A stretch of 64,000 nucleotides of DNA, taken from the NCBI GenBank assembly GCA_032717465.1, contig CM064669.1:41144519-41208518 (forward strand). Reading direction: 5' to 3'. The translations under genes were made by a program, and so were the position numbers. Positions 54,405-64,000 of this stretch are shown here, piece after piece. Numbering within the stretch: the first letter of the stretch is position 1; each line of letters opens with the position of its first letter. Origin of the DNA: Coenobita brevimanus. Its lineage: Eukaryota > Arthropoda > Malacostraca > Decapoda > Coenobitidae. The notes under the pieces were generated by a model that made no database searches, was not told the origin of the DNA, and saw nothing but the letters and a program-made list of their open reading frames with translations.

Positions 54405-55010
54405 TATCCATCAGTCTATTGTCTGATGCCGTATCCTGTGAGATGACTCTGACAAAAGGACCTACCGTTCTATCCCTATTCAGAAACGACTTCTCTTCCC
54501 ATGACGCACCACTATCCCGTACATATTTTTGCATTTTTTCTTTCCATCTTCTTCTCTTGTCTTCCTCTCCTTTTCCTTACAGCCGCCTCTCGTTCATACA
54601 CATTCCGAGTCAATCCCTCACTCTCCATTTGCTTCGTATGACCTAACCATGTCAGGGTGTTTCATTTTATTTTTCCCATATCATCATCCTCCACACTACA
54701 TTCTTCAAGAAGTTTTTAATATACCCATCTATCCCTCCATGTCACTCCACACGCACTTCTGAGGTATGCTGTTTCAGCAGCTCTCTCTTTTTTTTTTTAT
54801 GTCCCTCAAGCATTGTCCACGCTTCACTACTGAACGAGGAGCTAGAACTAAGCTATTGCCATGCCATGTTCTCGTCATTCCCGTTCTCTCACTTTCCTCT
54901 TTCTCGTCAATGCTCTTAAAACCCCTTCCAACCTTTATCCTTGCAGCAACCTTTCCTTCACTTTATCTTCTATCATCATACAACACTATTTAAGTACTTG
55001 TACACCTAGA
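54405..55010 (-). mobile_element. diverged RTE-like LINE fragment (copy D)
   Basis: Minus-strand blocks equivalent to the C-terminal part of the LINE: TATGACCTAACCATG (plus) for the FGHVERM region, CCCTCCATGTCACTCCACACG for GVTWRD, and CCACGCTTCACTACTGAACGAGGAG for the SEAWT region. Order agrees with copies A-C, but divergence is much higher. No open frame. Confidence 0.6.
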
Positions 55011-55335
55011 TATTTTCATGTGCTTGTTTTGGCCATGAGATTGGAAAAAGATGGTGCAACAGAGCAAGATACAGGTAGGTACATAGAATGATAGGTAGAC
55101 AGACATAAACAGATAGAGTAAGACAGAAATAGATAAAGACAAGTAGATAAATAACAAATAATAAAAATGATAGTTTGCCATATATATAAACAGATAAACA
55201 CACATCGTTATAGAGACAGCCAGATCTTTTCCATCGGTTGCTGTGGCCATGAAGCTGGTAAAAGGATGAGGTAATAAGAGAGCAATAAGCCGGCTGCCGA
55301 TATTTGTTGTTGGCCGTCCTCCCTTACAATATTGT
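55011..55335. other. no gene recognised
   Basis: AT-rich with GATA-like repeats; nothing supported. Confidence 0.5.
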
Positions 55336-55690
55336 CCCCAGCCACGCCAATCTCATTCCACGCCGCCCCACCAATCCTCCACCCCAACTCACTGCACCCC
55401 ACAGCGCACAACTCCACCACACTACGCCAGTCTCATCCCACCCCACAACACACCAAACCACCCCGCCCTAACCCACCACACCACACCACACCACACCCAA
55501 CTCCATACACCTCCACTCAACCACATCCCCCTTCTCCACCACATCACACCCCACGTCACCCCACCCGTCATCCCCCACCCCTTCCCAGACCACCCTTCCA
55601 AGCTCATCACGCTCTGTTTCTCCCCACCCTACCTCACCACACACCTCTCCACCACACCACACCACGTTCTGTCTTTCTCTCTCCTCCTCT
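55336..55690. repeat. C-rich CCACA/CCCCAC block
   Basis: The plus strand is nearly free of G. It includes (CCACA)5 around 55473-55496 and many CCCCAC, CCACC and CTCCACC variants. Its proline/histidine- and tryptophan/glycine-rich frames are compositional. Confidence 0.8.
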
Positions 55691-55900
55691 AATTGGACTG
55701 GTATAACAATAAACACAAAGGCACGAACGAACCTTGGGCGTTATGAAGCTGGCAATAATCGTGTAATATTCTGGCAATGAGTAGGAGTGCTAATGTCTGT
55801 GTATGTCTCGGATACATAGAAATATATCTAGCATGGACACTGTTTGGCATATTACAGCATGTAGCCATAATCCATTGTACCACTTTTGTGTCGTTTTCTT

Positions 55901-55905
<5 letters not shown>

Positions 55906-55940
<35 letters not shown>
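55906..55940. repeat. poly(A) run
   Basis: 35 A residues. Confidence 0.95.
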
Positions 55941-55942
<2 letters not shown>

Positions 55943-55959
55943 TAAAGCAGATTCCATTT

Positions 55960-56165
55960 TACCCTGAACAAGGTGTAGGGGTCCGAGGCTAGGGTATCGA
56001 AGTTCAGTGCATTTAAGGGTAGATGGCCAGGTTACTCCCCTTGGTGGCATTACATGATCGACAAACCTGCAAGCAATTCTCAGGAATCGAAACTACGCAC
56101 TGCCGGCTTTCTGACTGAGGCTTTGTAACCACTAGACCGCCAACATATTTTGTTCTCCTAGAGGT
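55960..56165 (-). repeat. tRNA-derived SINE-like repeat
   Basis: The minus strand from about 56147 reads TTGGCGGTCTAGTGGTTACA (A-box-like), a pairing-poor middle, then GTTTCGATTCCTGAG (B-box-like). A body similar to the composite repeat follows (plus strand GGTGGCATTACATGA and GGCCAGGTTACTCCCC). Confidence 0.62.
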
Positions 56166-57433
56166 AACCCAAAGCCTGATAAGGTTACAGTCTATTATTG
56201 TATTACAAATCTCACAGCATCGGCAACGACTGCTCAGAGAAAATACCAAAAATAAATAACCAGTAATATTCGAGTATAATCGGAAGTCTCGGGGTAGTCA
56301 CTCAAAAATAGTTTGAGATGTGAGCATATTATCACGTCTAACCTCAGTCGTCTTTTATGAGACTATATTTCCACAATGCGTTAATTACTGGCTTAATAGG
56401 CATTTGTAATGATTCCCCTGTATTGGTTTTGTTTCATTCACGAGACGTATCTCATCCACTGAAAACTGATGGTAAACAATAAAGACTATCAATTTATATG
56501 GCTGGTTGATTATTGGGCCACGTATTATCAAAGATGTTCATTATCAGAGTATAACTGAAAAAGGGATCATAATAAACTTAGTGGTGCTTTGTAGTTTTCA
56601 TGTTTTGTTATGCTTACCCAATATGTAATCTCGGCTTCATCAACTGATCAGCGGTATAATACTCACAGAAACTTGCAGAAGGTCCTTAGGGTAGACTATC
56701 CAGCCTGCTTCTCCACCACCAATTTCAAGTCATCTCTCACTTGCTCAAGGTGGTATTATTCTCACTATGGCTTTGAATTTACACTAGTTTTCCTACGATT
56801 CCTTACGCTATCTAAATTTCCCACAGTTGTGTAACTTTCAGAGTTAACAACATAATCTGGAAGACTGTTCCATACATTCACCAGTCTGTAGCTGAATATT
56901 GCCTGTTGTTCAGCTTTGGGCTTTTCTTACAGATTTTCCTGCCGCTACATCTTGTATTTTTTTTTTTTAATTCCTTGTCATAATTCTAAGCCATTCACTC
57001 AACACCAGTAGTGAACATCTGGGGTCCCTTTGTGCTGTGGTGACACCAGATAGTGCAGCGTATAAACAGCAGTCACACTGTATGTATTCCTAATAACTAA
57101 AAATATAATATGATTATGATTCAGAATACGACCGGTAAACAGGATAAGTTCGGGAACTTGTCACTCCTTGAACGTCTGTGGAACACTAACTCGTTTGAGT
57201 CTCACTTCTGAGTCACCCCCATCGGCTTCAGTGACTCGAGCACACGAGTAGAAGTCTGTTGGTTTAAGTGTTATGCTTCTGAAACTGCAACATACTTTTC
57301 ATTAATCAAAGGGAACTAAAATAATATTCCCCGGAATAAGTTATTATTTTACACCTTGTATTAACAAAGAAGTATTAGCAATGACCTTGCTCATACACTC
57401 TCTCTGACCATTTCCAGTATGATGGGTGTGTAA
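56166..57433. other. no gene recognised
   Basis: Nothing supported. Confidence 0.5.
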
Positions 57434-57737
57434 GGGCACGTCCACACGTGTGCTCCAGTAAGTGCTGGCTACATGCAAGAAACGAACAAGCTGCAAGCAT
57501 GTTCGAAACAGCTGCGTTCAGATCATGTTGGTAACATCATGATGAAGTCTCAGCTGTCTCGTACGGACAAACTTATCGCATCACCTCTGCTGCCAATAAG
57601 TTCGAAGCAACACTAAAGCATGTTTGTATATATCTGGCCAATACTGCTGCCTACATTCATCCAATTACAAACTTGTTGCGAGATGTCACAGATGTGTGTT
57701 GTCAACGCTTGTTCGAGGACACGTATGGACGCCACTA
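57434..57737. mobile_element. probable MITE with imperfect terminal inverted repeats
   Basis: The left end reads GGGCACGTCCACACGTGTGC. The right end read inverted is GTGGCGTCCATACGTGTCC, so the shared CGTCCAyACGTGT core lies at both termini of a 304-bp segment with no coding sequence. The target duplication is not clear, so the superfamily is not assigned. Confidence 0.5.
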
Positions 57738-58068
57738 AGAGAGCGAAGTATGGACTTTGAAGAGGTCCGATTATTATTAAGTTACTGCATGAATTTTGTG
57801 CGGAGAAGTACAAGACAAGAGTTTAGAACTTCCTATTTAATTTAGTAGTTGAATTCATGATCAGGCAGGCATACGAGAAGAGCGCCTATAAAGAAAAAAA
57901 AAATGTGAAGACGGTTCGGCTAATGAGATGACGCCAGAATAATGTGGCTTGAATGACTGTGATCTATTCCTCACGGCTCGCTGTTGATAATTTTCATATT
58001 TTCCTATTCTGTCTCCTTTTTTCTGATTTCTACCTCTTCCAGTCTTTAAGTGATAGGGAAAAAGGTCA
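57738..58068. other. no gene recognised
   Basis: Nothing supported. Confidence 0.5.
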
Positions 58069-58245
58069 TGATGATGAAATTTAAGATGATGGATGATGAT
58101 GATTGGCTGATGATTGGCTGATGAGTGACTGATGATGATGACTGACTTTTTGATGAATGATTGATAATTGATTGATTGACTGATGATCGATGACATTATG
58201 ACTGATTGATGACTGATGCTGACTGATGATGATGGCGATGACGAT
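58069..58245. repeat. GATGAT/GACTGATTGAT low-complexity block
   Basis: Irregular mixture of GATGAT, TGATTG and GACTGATGA. Frames through it encode serine/isoleucine-rich artefacts. Confidence 0.8.
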
Positions 58246-58512
58246 GAGGATTATTACAGTATATTCTCATACACAATAAGATCAAGTACTAAGTGCACAG
58301 GGTAGATACATGGGTCAAACTTTTTCACTGTGAGAGTTCTACAGTTGTTAAAAAAGTCTGCAGGTGGAAAGGATAATATGTTGTCACTCTAAAAGGGATT
58401 TGGTGAAACACAACAAATAATTCCTTCACTACCAGAGATCTTACCAAAGGCTACAGCAATTCTTCTGGCCTCGGCAATAGCACAACAGCATGTACAGAAA
58501 TCCTGAATACGT

Positions 58513-58745
58513 GTGGGATCAAATGGGGCTTCGCTACAGTGAAGCACGAGATGGAGCTTCGTTAAAGAGAAGCACTTTGCGTGTGAAAATCCTTATAGAA
58601 TTAAAGTGAAGCCCCCTATTGGACTACGCTACAGGGAAGCATCTTGCACGTGAAATTTCTTAGAGAGCTTAAGAAAAGCACTGTATAAGGATTCCCTAGT
58701 GAGGCACCTTCCGTATGAAAATCCATACGGTGTAACTGACTGACC
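58513..58745. repeat. degenerate tandem repeat of about 66 bp
   Basis: GAAGCAC-type boxes at 58541, 58569, 58636 and 58701; the last three are spaced 67 and 65 bp. Each is followed by CTTTGCGTGTGAAAATCC-like sequence and preceded by GCTTCG/CTACGCTACAG. Confidence 0.6.
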
Positions 58746-59928
<1,183 letters not shown>

Positions 59929-61223
59929 GGTTTATGCCCAATCTTTTGCGATTTATCTTACATTTTCCCCTGTCCTGTGACAATATATTAAAAGTCTGCT
60001 TGTGCAAAATCAGAGTGGTAGGATAGCATATATCTGTCCCCGCATTATGATAAATCATTTTATATCAATTGTAATTGCCTATTGAACAGCACTGTACCAT
60101 TCTGTTGCATAAATTATGAACATTTAGCGAAGAACTATATTGAGATTGTCCATAGCACTCTACTATTTTTGTTGTAAATAAACAAATATCTATTTTCTGA
60201 ATTCATGGAAATATTTACTGAAAGCGTGTCTCCAAATATCTTCATAGTGTGTCACGTGCAGCTATAGGCCTCATTTCAAGTTTCACTACCAGTTTGCCTC
60301 AGGCTATTTAGTTTTCACAGGCAAATTCACGAGTTCTGAGAAGGTGAGTGGAATCCAACCATGGTAACACGAAACTACGATACAAGGGTTTATGTACTGA
60401 GTGAAAAGGCTTCCTCTTAACTCATGATCATCATCAAATCAAAGCTACCATCATGCAGAAAAGTATGTACAGCATTACAAATTTGCAGTATAGCATCAGG
60501 TCGACTAAGCACCTCTAAGAGCGACGCCTCGTAGCTACCTCGCCACTGACCTTTAACACATAAGAGGAGCACGTTTTATGATGTTTTCTTCTGGATTCCC
60601 ATACCCCAAATCATTGCAGTTATTCTCTACTAACCACGGAAGTTTGTGAGACAGGACTCTTGGGAATTATTCAGTCTTCTCATTTTGAATAAGAGCATGT
60701 TATTCAGTGACAAGATTCCGAGTCTTATCTGTCTGCTTTGCAAATTGTACTGTAAGTGGTCTACAAGCTGCAAAAAACAGTGCAGAGATAGGAGTTACCT
60801 GCCTGCTTCTCAATAATTATAGAAGGTCACTAATAAAACACAGCAAGGGTTTGAAAATCACAGAAATGGGGTGTCTCACGACTACTCCTGGTACTGTACC
60901 TAAATTAAGCTTATATCAGCACGCATACGAGTATATTTTATTTTTTACAATATCTTATGTATGTGCTTAATATAGAACAAAATATATTACCCACTCAACA
61001 AAAATGTGTTATGTTCCTATGAAGATGGAAATTTCGTATTGGAGGCCAGAGTCGTCCGCTCGACTACCAAACAAAATCAGTTATGCTGAATGGAGACAGG
61101 TAAACATTGCCCTATCACCACGGTACTCTCCATTACCGCTATTATGGTCAAGACACTTGACAAAAAAAGTAATATGATTTGGAAAAAACAATAAATTTCA
61201 AGAAGCACCAGTCGTACCCTTTA
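59929..61223. other. no gene recognised
   Basis: Nothing supported. Confidence 0.5.
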
Positions 61224-61245
61224 TTATATATATATATATATATAT

Positions 61246-61293
<48 letters not shown>

Positions 61294-61392
61294 ATAGATA
61301 GACAGATAGATATATATAGATATAGATATAGATAGATATAGCTAGATAGATAGATAGATAGATATAGATATAGATATAAATATAGATATAGA

Positions 61393-61423
<31 letters not shown>

Positions 61424-61482
61424 ATATATATATCTATCTATCTATCTATCTATCTATATATCTATATCTATCTATCTATCTA

Positions 61483-61567
<85 letters not shown>
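61224..61567. repeat. compound AT/GATA/TATC/CT microsatellite
   Basis: (TA)n 61224-61285, GATA/TAGA mosaic to about 61430, TATC units 61431-61485, (TC)n 61487-61531 and (TA)n 61532-61567. The GATA half and the TATC half are reverse complements. Confidence 0.9.
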
Positions 61568-61569
<2 letters not shown>

Positions 61570-62607
61570 AGAGGAGAGATTGTGACAGTTGGTAGAGGAG
61601 TTTGGAAGGGTGTGTGAAAGGAGGAAATTGAAAGTAAATGAGAATAAGAGTAAAGTGATGAAGTGTACGAGGTTGATAGATGGTAGGGGGATGAATATAG
61701 TTTTGAATGGTGAGTTGCTTGAGGAGGTAGATTGTTTTAAATATCTAGGGTCACATGTTGCTGTGGATGGAAGAATAGATGCAGAAGTGAAGTTTAGAAT
61801 AAATGAAGTAGGAAATGTGCTGCGAGGAATGAAAAAAGTGTTTAAATGTCGTTCGCTTAGAATGGATGTAAAGAGAAGGCTGCATGAGGGTGTTGTGGTA
61901 CCGACTGCATTATATGGGGCCGAAACATGGAATATGGGTGTAGCAGAGAGGAAAAGTTTGAATGTAATGGAGATGAGATGTCTGAGGAGTATGTGTGGAG
62001 TGACGCGTATGGATCGAGTGCGAAATGATGAAGTGCGAAGGAGAACTGGAGTTGTTCGGGAGATGGCTGGTAGAGCTGAGCAGAGGGTGTTGCAATGGTT
62101 TGGGCATATGGAGAGAATGGATAATGAGCGATTGGTGAAAAGATAACTAGATCTGATGTGAGAGGTGTAAGGCTGAGGGGAAGACCACGAATAGGATGGA
62201 TGGACAGTGTGAAGAGAGCGCTGGATGCGAGAGGGATGTCTGTTGAGCAAGGAAGAGTGGCTGTGCGTGACAGAAATAAATGGAGAGAAATTGTGAATGA
62301 ATAAGTGATGACGCAGCCCTGAGGGGATATTCTCCCGCATTTGGTCTGATCAGCTAGTCAGGTCAGGTGCGGGTAAGGGGATGGGTCTATTATGATGTGG
62401 CAGGGGTAAACCAGTTCTGCTGTCGGGCCCTGCTGCGGATGTCACTGATTGCATTGCGCAGTTGACCCTTGTGCGGTGTGGTGCAGTGAGGATCTGTCCG
62501 TTCTCCCCTTTGGGGCTAAGATGCGAATGAATGTGTTTGAATGGATGAGTAAATGGAGAGTGAATCGTCCTGTCTCGGCTACCTCCCTTTCCTTGGGGAA
62601 GCAGCCT

Positions 62608-62610
<3 letters not shown>
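61568..62610 (+). mobile_element. second LINE family, 3' fragment (copy G)
   Basis: A plus-strand LINE remnant whose coding part is at 61589-62146, followed by a decayed C-terminus (62147-62303, with GRPRIGWMDSVK-like reading) and a 3' untranslated part of about 300 bp that ends at a TA array. The protein differs clearly from copies A-F (WNMGVAERKSLNVMEMRCLR), so it is a separate family. It is 5' truncated right after the microsatellite. Confidence 0.75.
61589..62146 (+). pseudogene. LINE copy G RT C-terminal segment
   Basis: A 185-residue frame: EFGRVCERRKLKVNENKSKVM directly follows the position of the RT catalytic box (which is missing). Then DCFKYLGSHVAVDG, RSLRMDVKRRLHEGVVVPTA, LYGAETWNMG, MEMRCLRSMCGVTRMDRVRNDEV and LQWFGHMERMDNERL. 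Frames end at TAA after KR because of a small indel; GRPRIGW-type sequence continues in another frame. It is not a host gene. Confidence 0.82.
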
Positions 62611-62665
<55 letters not shown>

Positions 62666-62738
62666 ATATATATATCATCATATATATATATATATATATA
62701 TATCATCATCATCATCATCAGCCATTACAAGTCCACTG

Positions 62739-62801
<63 letters not shown>
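62611..62801. repeat. (TA)n arrays with CATCAT interruptions
   Basis: Three TA arrays (62611-62676, 62681-62702, 62739-62801) separated by CATCAT runs. The insert CAGCCATTACAAGTCCACTGCT at 62718-62739 duplicates the end of the adjacent LINE copy H. Confidence 0.85.
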
Positions 62802-62803
<2 letters not shown>

Positions 62804-63069
62804 TCATTATCAGACATTACAAGTCCACTGCTGAACGAAGGCCTCCCTCAACCTTCTCCACGAATTCCTTGACTGAGTCAATCTTTGCCACGTTTTCCCT
62901 GAAAATTTCTCTATCTCATCCCTCCACCTCCTGTCTGGCTTTTTTCTGCTATGCTTACCATCTTTTGGTGTCCAGTCAGTGAACCTCTTGCTCCATCGAT
63001 TATTCCTTATTCTTGCTACATGGCCAGCCCACCTCCATTTCTGTTCTTTTATAACTTCTATAATATACA
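62802..63069 (-). mobile_element. third LINE family, 3' end fragment (copy H)
   Basis: The minus strand reads a C-terminal LINE signature: RWAGHVARI-like (from GCTGGCCATGTAGCAAGAAT), [25 protein letters not shown] and, after a frameshift, EAFVQQW. It ends in AGTCCACTGCTG...ATGATGATG on the plus strand as CATCATTATCAGACATTACAAG. Known biology: this WAGH...RW...EAFVQQW arrangement is a common tail of RTE-type polyproteins in arthropods. Only about 270 bp remain. Confidence 0.78.
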
Positions 63070-63141
<72 letters not shown>

Positions 63142-63250
63142 CATACAAATTTTATCATATATAAAATTTAAAATTATTACGTATATTATTATATACTGTA
63201 TATGGATAGATAGATAGTTCGATAGATAGATAGATAGATAGATATAAATA
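63070..63250. repeat. (TA)n and GATA microsatellites
   Basis: (TA)n at 63073-63138 and (GATA)n at 63205-63244, with AT-rich sequence between. Confidence 0.9.
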
Positions 63251-64000
63251 TAGATGGACTGCAGAATATATATATATAAAATTTTGCAATCCGAGATTCG
63301 TGTCTGTCTTCTGTCTGTAATAGCCTACATCACGCAAAACCGGCAAGAGACATCAACATACTCGAAAAGTAGGACTGTTCATCCCTCTCTGGAGAATACA
63401 AGGAAAACAGAAAAAAGAAAATACTCAGAATCCATACCAGTTTGCCTTCTGGCTGTGTTTAAGTAACTGGGAATCACTTCACTGCATATGATAGGAAATT
63501 TTAATGTCCCTTGTAGTAATGATTCATGGATCCAGGAATTACGAATGGTGTCTTGGCAAAGGTGGGTGAAAGTAATTAAAAAAAAAAAGTTTTCTTTTGT
63601 TTATTATTGTTTTTTTTGGGGGGTAAACAAAAGGTAAGCCAAAAGCCTTTATTCACCGCGCAGTTTTGGGCGGCTCATCTAAATATTTTGTGTTTCCGAT
63701 GTGCATATTTCTCCAGCATGACAAATAATATTAAGAAATACCAACACGCAATATTTCTTTTTCTCAAGTTCCCTACCGGTGTCCTAAGAAGTAAGAAGGG
63801 GAGTTTTTTAATCTGATCAACAACAGGTCGCTCAGAGATCAGAGGAACGTACGAGTATTGTTCAGCCATATTTTCTTGTTATTCTTGCCACGAGAGAGGA
63901 AAAGGAAGAACGACGTCAGGAGGAAGAAGATGGAACGGAGGTAAAGGACAGCCAAGGAGGAAGGGGAAGAGAAGGAAGACAATGGGAGAGACAAGCAGGA
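63251..64000. other. no gene recognised
   Basis: Nothing supported; the last 110 bp are purine-rich and run off the window. Confidence 0.5.

Noticed and set aside
55336..55690. Possible telomeric repeat block
   Set aside because: Repeats are CCACA/CCCCAC variants, not the arthropod CCTAA type, and are irregular.
61480..62340. 286-codon minus-strand frame
   Set aside because: Antisense of the plus-strand LINE copy G coding segment; its end is a CT/TA microsatellite.

Overview
The window looks like intergenic or intronic DNA from a large, repeat-rich invertebrate genome, most likely a decapod crustacean. The reasons are the very high density of long (AT)n, (CA)n and (GA)n microsatellites, several RTE-like LINE copies of the type common in crabs and shrimps, tRNA-derived SINEs, and no bacterial-style gene packing. 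The taxon is inferred from repeat style only. I found no host protein-coding gene, rRNA or intact tRNA gene. Almost every long open frame is either a transposon protein, the antisense of one, or a by-product of low-complexity DNA.

The most important element is an almost intact LTR retrotransposon at 44218-50695. It has two 530-bp LTRs differing at one base by eye, a 5-bp target duplication CTTAA, a primer-binding site resembling the complement of tRNA-Pro, a polypurine tract, and gag and pol. Its pol is clearly Ty3/gypsy in sequence, but integrase lies before reverse transcriptase and RNase H. That order is normal for Ty1/copia and is the hallmark of the Gmr1-like group. Its capsid has the block from which the vertebrate SCAN domain is thought to derive. 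The copy carries a frameshift at an A9 run in gag and a TAG one codon before the protease DTG motif; gag (after the A run) and pol are otherwise in one frame.

Left part (1-20000): an old LINE on the minus strand (102-about 4026) is split by a 1061-bp solo LTR (2150-3210) with its own AGCAT duplication. It is followed by a Tigger/pogo-like element set in an (AT)n array (6569-7271), composite repeats with a tRNA-like internal segment (7345, 19109), a second LINE fragment (8653-9655), a G/T-rich block (12751-13120), a decayed protein pseudogene (13826-14830) and a plus-strand LINE fragment (17651-18362).

Middle (20000-44000): a long inverted repeat (20588-22035), long purine-strand tracts (23.9-25.6, 28.4-31.1, 32.4-33.2 and 40.1-41.0 kb), three tRNA-derived SINEs, a perfect 38-bp palindrome (31405-31442), a full-length LINE with 12-bp target duplications (33182-36308), a decayed LINE (38190-39985), a G-rich minisatellite (41740-41905) and a four-unit tandem repeat carrying nuclear-receptor-like half sites (43075-43692).

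Right part (50700-64000): more purine-rich DNA, diverged LINE fragments (54405-55010; 61568-62610; 62800-63065), a C-rich CCACA block, a probable MITE (57434-57737) and long AT/GATA microsatellites. Seven otherwise different short repeats across the window share the same kind of terminal hairpin followed by a short A/T-rich sequence, usually next to a CA-rich stretch. This suggests one dispersed family or mechanism.
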